Counted from the stretch's first letter, positions 44,974-57,142 are shown. The stretch is 64,000 bases of DNA from Sipunculus nudus (GCA_026874595.1 CM049307.1:1389579-1453578), one strand, 5' to 3'. Notes: generated from the sequence alone by a model not told the origin. Numbers and translations are program-made.

Positions 44974-45339
44974 TTCCTCCTTGTTTTCTTGACTCGGTCA
45001 CCTTAACATTAATAAAGAAGCCTAGAGATAAATCACTGTTAACCAGAATGTTTTTATCTTGTATACCCTCTAGTGTTTGACACTAGAACACTTCAAGGAA
45101 ATGATCTTACACCTTAGAATCCCATTTGTGCAAAGAAAAAAGCAACAATAGTGAAAAAGTTTTAACTAACTAGATACAGGAAATCATATATAAATATGAA
45201 AGTAACAAACCTCAAAGTATTATAGAGAATTATCCCCAGGCTGGCATAGTGGAAGCACGCCTGGCTGCCAGCCATGCCAAAAGTGGATAAACCACCATAT
45301 CACAGTACAGGAATGTTAAGAACATATACCATTACAACA

Positions 45340-48082
45340 CATTAAAATGGTCCATATAGGGCTGAGGCTTTCCTGTTACAATGGGCTAACATGGAAGATA
45401 GTAAGAGATCATGGATTGTTGCCACTTGTTAGGCAACAGGGAGGATGTCCCAAAGAGAGTCAGATAAATAAGGACAGTCTGACCATGTCCACATGAATGA
45501 CTGCCAGTGTGATATTGTTGCTACGGAATAGGGTTTTCAGTACAGCCAAAATAACAGTTTGGAAGAACCCTTGACCAGACCTGGGAGCCGCCCCCGAATT
45601 GCGCCAGCCACTGCTGTTTATTTTATAAGCAAGCCACCGCCGATAGTCTTCTTGAGCTGCCGAATTGCGCCAGCCGCCGCCTATTATTAAACACCGGCTC
45701 AGCCGCCGGTGAAATATTGATCAGCTGATGAAAAAAAAGGATATTCGCTTGCATACTTGCATACTTGTAAATAGTTACTACAGGAATATGTTCACACGAA
45801 CCCATCTCCAGCAGATTTCACTGAGCTGCATGGCTTCGCAATGGTAATGCATGATTAATTTTGTAGAAGTTTAAGTCATTATGTTAGTTAACAAGGTTCC
45901 CGCAAGCCTCCTTTTCAGACCGGATAACTGGCATATTCCCAGTTTGATCAATAGCGTTTCTCTAACCCCGGTTGCTCAGAAATGAAGAGAAAAAGTGCCA
46001 GAATCCAGATCATTCCGAAGTGTATTCAGTCAGACACAGATACTTGATCATTTAAAGTTATTGAGGTCGATGTGCAATATTAAGAAAAAAATGATATACT
46101 TCTCGGTTTACATTCAGGATTAAATGAACGAAAACCATAGGGAAAAACTGTTCCATGTATGGAAAAAATTTAATCATTGTTTTCAGCAAACATAAGCATG
46201 CATGTGTTCGTATAACTGTGAAATGATGTTGGCTGCCAGCGACCGCCCGTTACTACCTTACATTAAAATCATGATACAAATGTCATTCACGTAAACACCT
46301 ATGAATAAATGTCATAAAATCCTTAAGCAGAAACTAAACTTTTAAGCAAGTCTGATTGGTTTGCAATTTGAAGTTAAAACACGAGACCAAATCAGTGTCA
46401 AACAGCTGCAGACACTGGCTGCTTCAACCACTGCCAAACATGTTGCAGCATGAACATATTAAGGGTCACAGAGTTCACGGGGATGATTGAAGCTGACACC
46501 TGCTAAATTCATGACAGAAATTCTATTTCAATTTTTCAATTAAGACTCGTAACAAATTACATATACAATTGGGACTGGGAAGTTCAGTATATATATATAT
46601 ATATTGACAAAATTTCCTGTCCTTTCACATAACCCCATGTGATATAATTAAAAAAAATGAAGCAAACAGTGCGTCAAGTCATGACACTTTAAGTTAGGCA
46701 CATGAAAAACGATTATTTGGTTGAACTGTCTTGCAAGTGAGCGCACGAAATAAGTTGCTCAGTGGATGCAAACAACGATATCTATATATCTCAATAGCTG
46801 AATTGAAACCTTTGATTTTCCTAGATGCTTTTAGCAATGTACAGTTATATCAGTTGAGATCAAATAATTTATGTGTATCCAACGTCTCTCAAAAGAAATG
46901 AGGAAAAATCATGACAATTTTCATCTGATCAAATAAGCGCTCAGCTTCACCAAAACACACTATATTTTTCAGATCTGAAAACACGTAACCACTCACTGTC
47001 CTTGTTTACGCCTGGCGTGATAATGAATAAAAATAAATTTATCCAAAGGGCAATTACCTTGTCCAAATACTCGTTAAGTTTGTTTTATATTATTGTACAT
47101 ATAAATATAATTGCATTGGACTGAGACAACATTTTGTCCTTTAAATATTTGCCTAATCTGTACGGCTTAGCCGGCTAGCCAGCCACAACGTTGTCCACTC
47201 AGCCATCATCATTGATCTTAGACCTGAGCCGGCTGAGCCGGCTAGCCAGCCATTTTTTCTTCTAGCCAGCCGATTTACATGTCAACGGCTGGCTCCCAGG
47301 TCTGCCCTTGACCTTACCTCCAATTCTGCTGCGGTTCCAGAAAAACAGTTTCTGTGAATTCTGCGCTCTGAGATGCTCTCTTCTCTGACCATTCGTAGTG
47401 TTTGTCTAGCGGCTTCACCGCTGCCTGCATCCCTGCAGTGGAGTTCCAGTACCCGCACGTTGGTGTGCTTTTTAAATAGCCTGAACGCCTCTCTTAGGAA
47501 TTGGAGTTGGATCCCAATGAGATGGGGCATGACCTTGGTATGTTCCAAGCCAATCTCACCTAATCCAATGCACTGTGGTTTTGACATAAAATTATCCGGT
47601 TCACTGATTCTCTTCTGGATGTCACGTGATGATCTTATAGACCTTGGGTGTAAACCGAAAGTGCACTTGATCAAGGGGTTAGAGGTTACATGATGGTACA
47701 GGCTCCAGCTTCCTGGGTATACAAAATTGGCTACAACCCCAAGCAACTCAGCTTGCTTGGCAGATGGTAGTCGTACAAGTATTCGGGAGAGAACCTCCCA
47801 ATGCAAAACAGCCACAATGGTATTCGGTGGTCTGAACTGGATTTCTCCCTCTGGCACATCCTATTGTTGCAGGCGGGATAACTCCAGGAAATAGGCATTC
47901 AGGAGATACGGAAACTTGGTGGGGGGAGGGTCCTTCACATACAAGTTTTCCCAGGCCACAAAGCTAGGCAATTCCTCCGGGGTGTGTAGACCGAGAGAAT
48001 CAGCTAGATATTGCAATACACCCTTAACCCACTCCTGCCACTCAGGCTTCCTGTTTTCGGCAGATCCAACATGCAGTTTCAA
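45340..48082 (-). pseudogene. TatD-like metal-dependent hydrolase carried by the Gypsy element
   Basis: This follows the integrase on the same strand. The N-terminal part (48082-47864) contains KPEWQEWVKGVLQYLADSLG and ends in a single in-frame TAG. The frame resumes DVPEGEIQFRPP and gives CTFGLHPRSI, CIGLGEIGLEHTKV (metal-ligand Glu), RVLELHCRDAGSGEA (His) and IHRNCFSGTAAELE; the usual HCFSG His is Asn. A hAT-like element interrupts at 47304. Beyond it the minus strand resumes VLPNCYFG and, frameshifted, DCPYLSDSLWDILPVA (conserved Asp-x-PY and SPW). TatD proteins are TIM-barrel deoxyribonucleases. The stop, frameshift, insertion and lost His make this copy inactive. A host TATDN2-like retrocopy is the alternative, but strand and position favour element cargo. 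Confidence 0.75.
45568..47312. mobile_element. hAT-like non-autonomous DNA transposon with 8-bp target duplication
   Basis: The element runs 45576-47304 with terminal inverted repeat CAGACCTGGGAGCC at both ends. It is flanked by the identical 8-bp CCCTTGAC (45568-45575 and 47305-47312). An 8-bp duplication and a CAG-starting short terminal repeat are standard for hAT elements. GC-rich GGCTGGC/GCCAGCC repeats lie just inside both ends. No transposase frame exists. Removing it restores continuous TatD-like reading. Confidence 0.93.
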
Positions 48083-48252
48083 TGTACAGCCACCATGGAA
48101 GGTGGGTCTTAATGATGTGGCATCAAAGATGTTTCAGTTTACCCAGTCCACATAAATTGCAAGCTTTCGGCCGCCACCTTGGCCTTCTGGCAGGATCTGT
48201 TCGTTGAGACCTTTTTGATCTTACATCTGGCATCATGTCCTTATCTTCAGCA

Positions 48253-48880
48253 TTAGGTAAGAATCTTACCTTTGCAAGTAATCACAAGATATGGACCCTT
48301 CCATATGGCCTGTAATTTTGGACACTGGCCTTTTTTGGTGGCCCTATTGCACAGGTAAACAAGATCACCTGGATTGAACAGAGATTCCTTCTTCCTGAGG
48401 TCATAATCCCTCTTCTGATGGATTAGACTGGTCTTAAGATGTTTTCTAACCTGATGTATTTGGGTCATGCGGTTTCTTAAATACTGGACCCATGTTTCAG
48501 TGGATTCTGTTTTAGGTGACCTTGGTGAGAGTTCCATTAGCATATCTATAGGTTGTAAGACTTCCTGTCCCAGCATAATTTCGTTAGGTGTGATACTTGT
48601 ACTTCTGTTAACGGCTGAATGGAGGGCCGTTGTCAAGAGGGGTAGATCTTTATCCCAAGTATGCAGGTCATTCTCTGCAGGTAACAACGGATAATTTGCA
48701 ATATTGTCCTGTTCTGGCATTCTACTTGCCCATTTGATGCTGGGTGGTAAGGTGTTGTTCTGGTTTTGGATATGCCTAAAGCTTTACACAGGGCCGTAAA
48801 TCAAACCTGCTTGATATATTTCCAGACCAGACCTGGCCTTCTTGGCTGGCTTTTTGTTTTTGTTACAGGTGTCACAAGTT
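48253..48880 (-). pseudogene. Gypsy integrase, C-terminal part
   Basis: The minus strand gives ALCKALGISKTRTTPYHPAS and NGQVECQNRT (catalytic-Glu region), then after a frameshift WDKDLPLLTTALHSAVNRS, SITPNEIMLGQEVLQPID, HLKTSLIHQKRDYDLR and FNPGDLVYLCNR followed by LQAIWKGPYLVI, the SH3-like C-terminal region. The core segment with both catalytic Asp residues is missing between here and the zinc domain. Confidence 0.85.
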
Positions 48881-49450
48881 TTAATGTACTGATCAGTGTC
48901 TTTTGCCATTTGGTACCAAAAGAAAGCTTTCTGCAATCAATGCATGGTTATGTTCCTTCCCAAATGTCCAGATGATTTCAGGTCATGACAGAAAGCTAAC
49001 ACTTCACCTCAGAGGGTTGCTGGGACCACCAAACAGTTCTGAAAGGTTTAGTCTTTTTCTATAAACCTTTTAAAATACAAAATACCATTTATGATATCCA
49101 AGTGATCCCTATTTAACCATAAATATTTGGATGCAGGGCCCCCCTCCTCCATCCACAAAAGAACGGGACCTATATCAGGATCTTCATGTTGCAATTTACA
49201 AATGTGTTTCTGTGAATAGCTATCTGTCCAGTTACTGGAGTAACCAGACCTGCCTGCAACGTCACCAGTAGGAGGACTATTGATAACTTGGTCATTGAGA
49301 ACATCTCGAGGCTCCTGATCCGACTCAGGTCCTGCAGACAGCCGCAGGAGATACATAGGACCACTTAGAGCACTCAGATGATCAGGCTCCTGAATTTCTA
49401 TATCCCCATAATCCAGATCAGATGAAGCCCCTGCAGACAGCGCTGCCACA
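48880..49450 (-). pseudogene. Gypsy integrase N-terminal region and H2C2 zinc domain
   Basis: It contains HEDPDIGPVLLWMEEG, NGILYFKRF and, after a stop, CHDLKSSGHLG and FFWYQMAKDTDQYIKTCDTC, an H-H-C-C zinc-binding arrangement. It is followed by KKPAKKARSG, after which about 110 residues of integrase core are absent. Confidence 0.8.
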
Positions 49451-50120
49451 TCACATCATTCACATCTTCATTGAAGCGTGACCACTGTTCATGAGCTCTT
49501 GTACAGTACTTACTACCACCACAGGGTAAGGTTTCAAGCTTTAGCCCTGCCTCATAGCAATTGCACTGCGTTAATGTGTCTGGAATTTGTGATAATCCAT
49601 CAGCATTGCTATGTTTTGATCCCACTCTATATACTATTGTGAAATTGTATTGTGACAATTCCTCAATCCATCTTGATAGCTGGCCCTCGGTATGTTTGAA
49701 TCTCATTAGCCAAGCTAGACTATTGTGATCAGTTCGCACAATGAAAGGCTTTCTAAGGAGATAATGACAAAATTGTCTGCAAAATTACACAACTGAGAGC
49801 AATTCTTTTCTAGTTGTACAGTAACGTTGATGAGGGACAAGTAGGACATTACTTGCATAAGCAATAGTGCATTCCTCATCGCCCTGCAACTGGGATAATT
49901 CTGCACCAATGGCCTTTTCAGACGCATCACAATATAATATGAACGTACCTGTCAAATCAGGAAATGCTAAACAGGGTGCGGAGCTCAAAACATCCTTTAG
50001 ATGATCAAAAGCTGCTTGATGCTCTTCATCCCATACAAACACACTCTTGGGTTTAGTCAGCTTATATAGGCAAGCAGTTATCCCAGCATATCCCTGGATG
50101 TGAGCCCTATGATAGTTCAT
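49398..50120 (-). pseudogene. Gypsy RNase H
   Basis: The minus strand encodes FVWDEEHQAAFDHLKDVL, then FILYCDASEKAIGAELSQ (first catalytic Asp), CIAY-type strand, RYCTTRKELLSVV (catalytic Glu), RTDHNSLAWLMRF (Asp) and YRVGSKHSNADGLSQIP. A frameshift at about 49740-49790 separates the two halves. Confidence 0.88.
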
Positions 50121-51022
50121 ATAACCCAGTTAAGCCTCTAATTTCTTTCTGAGTGGATCGGACTGGCCATTCCTTTATAACATCTGCCTTTCCAGGTGAA
50201 ATAGATATACTCTGATGACTAACCATCCTACCCAAAACACTTGCAATAAAACACTTTTTTGGGGCCTGAGTTTTAAATGGTACCTTCTCATCCGCTCAAG
50301 TACCTTCTTGAGGCTACTCAAATATTCTTCAAAAGTTGCTCCTAGAACTATGATGTCATCTAGATATACTAAAACTTCAGACCAAGTTAATCCACGCAGA
50401 ACTAGGTTCATTGTGCGATGGAAGGTTGCGGGCGCGTTGCAGAGTCCGAAACCCCATACAAGTGTGTTTGTATAGTCCGTATTTGGTAACAAAGGCTAGC
50501 TGTCTTCTTTTGAGAATCCTCATTGAGCTGGATTTGGTAATGACCAGATGCCATGTCTAGAGTGCTAAAATACTTAGTACCTGAGAGAGTATCCAGGCAG
50601 TCCTCAATGAGCGGTAAGGGGTACTTATCTTTTACTGTTTTTTCACAGTAATCAATGCACCAACGTACTCCTCCGTCCCGCTTCCGGACAAACTCGGGTG
50701 CTGATGCCCAGTCAGATTCTGATGGTCTAATCACACCTGTGGCAAGCATCTTATTAAGATGTTTCTCCTCTTCCTGCTCAAACCCTAAAAGAGTTTTAAT
50801 CATGCATTGGCGAACAGGCAAAGCATCACAAGTGTCTATCTTATGTTTGATCTCGGATAGACATCCAAGATCAAGATCATGTTGAGCAAATACATCCTGA
50901 TATTCTATCAGTAGATTGCTAAGAGGTGTAACATGTTCATCTGGTAGATTTCTGTTTGCCCTTTCAAATAAGTCAGTCAAGTGATCAGGAATGCTAAGAG
51001 GGCTCGAAGCAGAAGGGGGCAC
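50121..51022 (-). pseudogene. Gypsy reverse transcriptase
   Basis: Motifs on the minus strand: HKIDTCDALPVRQ, GVIRPSESDWASAPEFVRK and GGVRWCIDYCEKTVKDKYPLP, then YFSTLDMASGHYQIQL (catalytic Asp). After a frameshift at about 50490, GFGLCNAPATFHRTMNLVL and VLVYLDDIIVLG (YLDD box) follow, then LKLRPQKS. The order and motifs are typical Ty3/Gypsy. One frameshift and later decay make it inactive. Confidence 0.92.
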
Positions 51023-51296
51023 TTGAGTTAGCTTGCTAGTCGCCCCAGTACCCTCCTCTGCCGGACCCAGACAAGCAGACCTGATACTTTATGGTTCCTG
51101 TGTGATAACCTAAATCAGTTCTACTGCTGACCCCACTGGTTGGTTATCTTTAATGGACATATACCTGTCTGTGTCATTGAGGACATCCAAGTATCCAGAC
51201 TGATTAATGATGGTACGGGCTATTAATAATTCATCTACCTCATTCTTTGGTTCCACAACATATTGAAAAAGCATCAGACCCTTTTACTGTAACAGG
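51023..51296 (-). pseudogene. Gypsy pol linker between protease and reverse transcriptase
   Basis: The minus strand reads IPVTVKGSDAF, VVEPKNEVDELLIARTIINQ and LDVLNDTDRYMSIKDNQP, with stops and a frameshift. It continues the protease-side sequence PPNTKLL at 55614-55660 once the intervening element is removed. Confidence 0.75.
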
Positions 51297-52064
51297 TATC
51301 TTAGTCCAGCGGTTAAGCTCTCACATTTGGAGGAATTGTGCAAAAAGTGAAAGAAGCATGAAAGTTGGCAAAAGTATTCTTTGGAGCTTATTGATGAATT
51401 TCAGATGTAGGGCCAAGCTGAAAATAAATTATCTTGGCTAAAATCCAAGATGGCGGCCAAGATGGCCGCCAATTTAGAAAATGTCAATAACTTGAGTTAA
51501 AATGTCCCAAGAAAGCATTGCAAGTACTCTAATATTATGTTTTTTGGACTGAGAAATTCAATTTTTGAGGTTCCAACCCTCTCCAGGTACTCATTAGCTG
51601 GTTTTTATCACGAATTTGGTAATATTCCCATTAGTCCAACAGTTAAGCTGCATATTGAGAAGAAACTGAAATGAAAACCTTGAAAGAAGAATGAAACTTG
51701 GCTTAATAATTTTCCAGACCATACTCTATATGTTCAGATATGGGGCCGAGCGGAATTCACAATATCTTACTAAAACTCCAAGATGGCAGCCAAGATGGCC
51801 ACTGAAATATAAAATACCAATATAGTTGGTTATATTTGTCCTGGAATGCATTGCAAGTGCACTGTTTCTTTGTTATTAGGATCGAAAATTTGTTTATAAG
51901 GATTCCAGGTCTGTATCATGCATGTGTGAATGAAGTATGATTTTGTTGGTATTGAAATTGTGCTAATAATTTTTTACCAGCACATCTTAGGGTAAAACGT
52001 ATTTGTTGATTACCCTGCCCAAATTTAATATATTTGTTAATTTAAGTATTTGAACACTATGTCT

Positions 52065-52300
52065 CTTTAAATGTAATGAAAAGGACAGTCGATTGGTAAA
52101 ACGCCCGGCCCTCTTCACTGGGGACCAAGTTTCTGTCCCCGATGTTGCTATGAGAGTGGATTGTTGTGGTCCATACAGAGTCGGTTGTTTTCTTCGTGTC
52201 CTCTGATTCCATCCACCACTTCGCCATCCGAGCCACGGAAAGTGCCTTGTAGTAGTTATTATAACCAGTAGTACAATCAATGTAAAGGAAATTTTATTTG
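52065..52300 (+). mobile_element. SINE-like unit in left inverted arm
   Basis: 'cgattggtaaaacgcccggcc' resembles a tRNA A box. It is followed by 'ttgctatgagagtgg', 'tcttcgtgtcctctgattcc' and 'gagccacggaaagtgcctt'. The same unit, inverted, is in the right arm (54600-54830), and a third copy is at 63175-63400. Confidence 0.6.
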
Positions 52301-52569
52301 TTTATAAGTTGTGGCTCTTTTGCCTTGAGGTGACGGTGCTGCTTCAAGACTCTTTGCTTGCATGAAGACAGAATCAGTACATATTTGGCGGCTCATCACA
52401 TTATGCTGTATGCTACGCTTTCTTTTAAAGTGATAGATTTAGGCCTGTTGGTATCACTTTCTACTGAATGAGAATGAAGTTATCCTTATTATAAAGATGG
52501 TATGTTGTTAGAAAGCAGTCATAACCTATCGTTAAGACATTAGAGAAAATCTCATGGTTTGTGGCAGGA

Positions 52570-52680
52570 TTTCACCTTTATGCCATTGCGACATCGACAG
52601 GGTTTGAACCGGGGACCTACAAACTTGTCCTTAACCACGAGGCAACGTTCTAACCCTGTTTATGCTATCTTGTACTGTGG
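52570..52680 (-). mobile_element. tRNA-like SINE head
   Basis: On the minus strand, CCTCGTGGTTAAGGACAAG (A-box-like) is followed at tRNA spacing by CGGTTCAAACCCTG, a near-consensus B box. No acceptor-stem pairing typical of a real tRNA is evident, so a SINE remnant is more likely. Confidence 0.55.
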
Positions 52681-53869
52681 TGATGGTGCATGACAGAATC
52701 TGGACACTTTAGACACTTGTGCAGTTTGCCATTTACCTTCTACATTGATAATCTGGTTTATGATCCTTACCAATAAGCTAACTTTGCATTTCCAACTGAT
52801 GTCTTAAAATACTTCGTTTGTTTACATAATGCACACTTTTAATAAATATAATGATAATTAAAAATAATAAATATTTGCTTCATTTATTGAAATAATTTAT
52901 CTTCATGTGCACAGAATGCAAGATAGTAGGTCGGACTGAACTTTGCACATAAAAAGAACCGATAGTAAGTTGGAATTGTGGACGTTTTACTAGAAGAAAA
53001 ACGCTCTTGTCCCGCAAAATATTAAAGAAAATATTCAGGCAAGGTTATAAAAGTTGCTGGCAATATTACAAAAAAAATGTAATAAACTGTTCTGTTCAGT
53101 AATAATATTCAGAAGTAGTCTGTCCTTATTAATATATGTTCACTTGATGAAGCGAATGGTATGAAATACAAGTTTCCCAAGCATTCTGCATTTGGGCATA
53201 AAACTGGTACAAAGGGAACGTACAAAGGTTGCCAGAGCTCAGAAGCTGAAAGGCAGCATAGTTACAATCGCCAATCAAGTCGATAAAAACTCAAACCAAA
53301 CTTTGTGCTGAATTTTTATGTAATCAAGTTAATGAATAAAGAATGCATGTCTGGAACCTGAGGGTGCATTATATTTTTCAACCTTGTTTTGTGAATTAGA
53401 CTTTTTCTGTCTTCCGTCTTGCTGTACCATTTTCTTAGCATCCATCCATGAAAGATCAGCTAGCTTGAACGTGGCAGCATGATTCATACATGTGGTTAAT
53501 ATTTCTAACAATATATGCATGTACTACATGAATCTAAAAATGTGCATAATGTCAGCAAATGAAAGTATTTTGTTGACACCAACGCGTTAAACAAAGTGAA
53601 TTTTAATGGCAACTCGTTGGGAAGGAACAAGTTTTATATCACAAAAATTGCATCACAGCAAATGGCAGTGATACTTTACTGACACGTGTCGGTTTTTTCC
53701 TACGATCATGCAGTCTAAAGTCTGCATCTTCACCATATCACAAAATTAGTAATCTGCATGAGTGTTATTTCATGCATTCATCACCATAGTACAAAGGCAG
53801 CATACACCAACATGTTGCGCACATCTAATGTGTGTGGATTCTGTTTACTTGCTAACATACAGTCTGAAA

Positions 53870-55240
53870 GCCATCACTTCATGGCAAAAGAAGCTTAGAA
53901 TCCATACAGCACACAGGTGTGAGCTTCTACATAAGCGCATATCTTTTCATGCACACATGTACTCTAAATTCATTACAAATAAAAGTCTTTCCTTTTAAAC
54001 AGATATGGTGTTCAAATACTTTTAACTAGAACATGTAAATTAAATTTCAGCAGAACTATTTGATTTTTTATTGCACTAATCAAGATTTACATGAATGTTA
54101 AGTTGATCGTAAAATTAAATATCTGTTTTTAGGTTTTCGAAAACCCTGCCTATTCTTCACTGAAATGTGAAGCTCCTACTGATACCAGACAGGATACCTA
54201 AGTTTCTTTCATCCCTTACCTCGGTAAAGCAGTTCATACATTTGTTAGCATGCAAATTAAGGGATTTCAAACAGAGAAAGCCAGATATTAAATATTAATA
54301 TAATAAAACCTACCCCAGCAAATGACACTTTCATTTAAAAGTGCAGTATTCAGCAAATTTTATCAAGTTTACTGTTGGGTGTACTGATGAAAAAGGGAAT
54401 TTCAGTACAAGTTCAGTAGGTACACACAAGGCGGAATCTATACAGCTGACAGGTGTGAGGTTCTTACATAGGTCTGTATCCCGCCACGCACGCATCCAGT
54501 CTGATATAAAAGTTATAAGCAGGATAAACTTTATATTATATGTATTGTCTAATTTATTTAATTATAATATAAAATTAATATGACTTGTACAGTTAGTTGT
54601 AATTACTATTACAAGCCACTCTCCATGGCTCGGATGGTGGTGTTCGGTTGTATATACACAGGGGTGAAGGAAAGCGAAGGACAAGGAGGAATTCACCCAC
54701 CTTGGATGTGCCATTATAACCAAATATGAATAGGAACGATGTTGTTTAAACCTGGGGCGCCAGTGGAGATAGCCGAGCGTTTTACCACTCGATTGTCCAT
54801 TCCATTACATTGAAACAGACATTGAGCTCAAATACGTAAAATTAATATATATTTTAAATGTCAGCACAGTTGGATTTATGCATTTGACATTTCCCAATTG
54901 CCCTAACAACGGTCTACATGAATGCTGATCGTAAAACCTAAGTACAAGTATGTAGGTTTCAAATATTCTAATGGTAAGTGTTTACGGACTTATCAAGTTC
55001 AATCCTGATTTCATTGCAGATTTCGACAGATAAGTTTTTTGCACCCTGCACCTCTTCAAAGGAATTATATTTGTTAGCATGCAAATAAAGGGGAAGTAAA
55101 AGGAAGAAAGGAAGAAACATTGCAATAAAAATTGTTCTACTATTGAAGCATCAGAATTCATGAAAAAGCAGACAAACTTAAGCCAACAAATGACACTTTC
55201 ATTTGACTACGATCACAATGTATGCGACTACTGTGCAGAA
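53870..55240 (+). repeat. Degenerate direct repeats in the core of the 4.3-kb element
   Basis: 'acaggtgtgagcttctacata' (53913) recurs as 'acaggtgtgaggttcttacata' (54450). 'gttagcatgcaaattaa' (54245) recurs near 55073. 'caaatgacactttcattt' occurs near 54318 and 55187. Confidence 0.7.
54600..54830 (-). mobile_element. SINE-like unit in right inverted arm
   Basis: This is the inverted copy of 52065-52300: on the minus strand, ATCGAGTGGTAAAACGCTCGG then the shared body, ending near ggctcggatgg on the + strand. Confidence 0.6.
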
Positions 55241-55613
55241 CTCGACAAATAATGTTTGCTATCCATTGTGCTAGTAAACAAGGGAAAATGTAGGACAATT
55301 TCAATATAAACAAAACCAGGATTCATTCACAGAGTCATTTTACAGACTTTAAACCCTTATAAATGAATTTACCCACCCCAAAAACATAGAAATAGTGCAC
55401 TTGGAAAGCATTCTAGGACAAATATAACCGAATGTATTGATATTTGATAATCCGGCGGCCATCTTGGCCGCCTTCTTGGATTTTGACCAAGATCAGATGA
55501 ATACCGCTTGGCCCTATATCTGAAAATGTTGAGTATGGTCTGGCCAACTATTATGCCAAGTTTCATGCTTCTTTCACTTTTTGCACAATTTTTCTCTTAA
55601 CAGCTGGACTATC

Positions 55614-56300
55614 AGTAGTTTTGTGTTAGGAGGACAAACAATGGATCTTGTAGCCACTACCTCAAAGTTTAATTCAGAATTATTCGAGACATTTTCCTTT
55701 AAGGATGCAGAGATGCACTCATCAGGTAATGTTATTTTACTATTTGCAAAATCCACAATGCACTTGTTATCAATGAGAAAATCCAAACCAAGAAGGATAG
55801 GATCGGTCACTTTGGCAACAAAAGCAGTACAGGGATAGGTCTTAGACCCCAATGTGGCTTGTAAATTGGAAACCTTTTGGGCAGGAATACAGGCTTCCGG
55901 CCCCCCAGTCCCCAAAAGTGAACATGTACCAGTAACTTGAATGTCCCCTGGTAAGGAATGTATTGGTCTCACTAATTACTGTGACTTGGACAGCACTATC
56001 AACAACTGCATCAGTGGCTATGCCACTAACATGTATTGGCACGACTAAGCTTATGCCCTCACTTTTCCTTATAAAGATCTCTGACTCAGAGTTACTGGTA
56101 CTAACAATTTCATATTCTTCAAAAGGGGGATCTGTGATGGAGTGTGCATCATCTTCCTGATCAAATTCTCTATCAGATTCCTTGACAGGTTTATGAGATT
56201 CCTCTTTCAAATCAAATAATGGGATCATGTCTGTATCTGATAGAGTTATCAATTCTGTGAAGCTAACTGGGTTAACAGTTACTGTATCCCCAGACAATAC
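55614..56300 (-). pseudogene. Gypsy aspartic protease
   Basis: The minus strand encodes VVPIHVSGIATDAVVDSAVQ then VTVIS, the retropepsin active site with DSA for DTG/DSG. A frameshift follows at about 55960, then HSLPGDIQVTGTC, DPILLGLDFLIDNKCIVDFA (the ILG-D second conserved region) and VCPPNTKLL. The frame is then cut by the 4.3-kb element. An acidic linker precedes the active site. Confidence 0.8.
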
Positions 56301-57142
56301 TGAGCTATCTACAGTCCAAGAACTCTTACCTGGAATTCATGACTGTGGCAAATCGGTGACTGTTGGGACATGACTTACTTGGGTTTGATGTCCTGGTTTT
56401 GATGAATGGCCCAAGCCTATGTCCGGGGTGAAGCCATGGCCAATAGTATCACCCCTTAAGCTTTTAAATGAGCTTAGAAAGAGGTTTTCCTCTGATGATC
56501 CTTTCTATGTCTTCTTGTTTGCGTTCGGACAGTCCCTTTCAAGATGTCCCTTCTGATGACAACCAAAACAAATGGGTGTTTTCTTGTTTTGGACAGTCCC
56601 TTTCAAAATGCTTTGTAAAATTGCTTTGGGTTTTTATCCATAGCAACAGCGGCTGCACGTTTATCTACACAACCTTTCAGAAAGTGTTCAACACTAATCT
56701 GTTCGATGGTTTGCTCATAGGCGCCAGGAAAACCATCCATCACCTGAAAATTCACCCTCTGACCAAATTCTTCCAAGGATTTGTGTTCCTCTTGTTTCAT
56801 AAAAAGAAGTCCTCTCCTGACTGTTATTGGCACATCCTTGACTCCAAAACTTCTAGATAATTTTTCCTTCTGAGTCTCAAAATCATTACCCACATGTAAT
56901 TCTCAGACAAACTCAAGAGTCTTGCCACTCAACAAGTCAAGTTACCTTTCTGCCTTTTTGCGACTAGACCAGGCATATCTGTCAGCATACCTTTCCAGCT
57001 GATAGATAAAGTCAAGCCAGGAATTATTTCCAGTGAAGATGGGCAGTTGAGGAGGGGGAGGGCTCTTACCTCTATGCCTACGTGTTCGGTGGCTCCTCTC
57101 GGGTGAACTATCACTCCCTAAACTGCTTGAGCTTCTTGACAA
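56300..57142 (-). pseudogene. Gypsy gag with CCHC zinc knuckle
   Basis: From the N-terminal side: PPPPQLPIFTGNNSWLDFIY and QLERYADRYAW (57142-56942). After a frameshift, EKLSRSFGVKDVPITVRRG, EEHKSLEEFGQRVNFQVMDG and CVDKRAAAVAMDKNPKQFYKA follow (56893-56603). Then HFERDCPKQENTPICFGC and HQKGHLERDCPNANK carry a CX2CX4HX4C knuckle (about 56510-56570). This matches retrotransposon gag organisation. No complete frame remains. Confidence 0.8.

Larger units (their letters stand above)
51297..55613. mobile_element. 4.3-kb long-inverted-repeat (foldback-like) element
   Basis: Ends are TTAGTCCAGCGGTTAAG (from 51301) and the inverse of (G)TCCAGCTGTTAAG (to 55609). Candidate 4-bp target duplication TATC lies at 51297-51300 and 55610-55613. 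Homology between arms continues inward for about 1 kb (51301-52300 against 54600-55609), including GTGCAAAAAGTGAAAGAAGC, the GGCGGCCAAGATGGCCGCC block and a SINE-like unit. The left arm holds an extra tandem copy of the end (from about 51640). No transposase frame was found. It splits the Gypsy pol between protease and reverse transcriptase. Confidence 0.85.

Noticed and set aside
52570-52680. Functional tRNA gene
   Set aside because: A and B boxes are recognisable, but a complete cloverleaf with acceptor stem is not seen.
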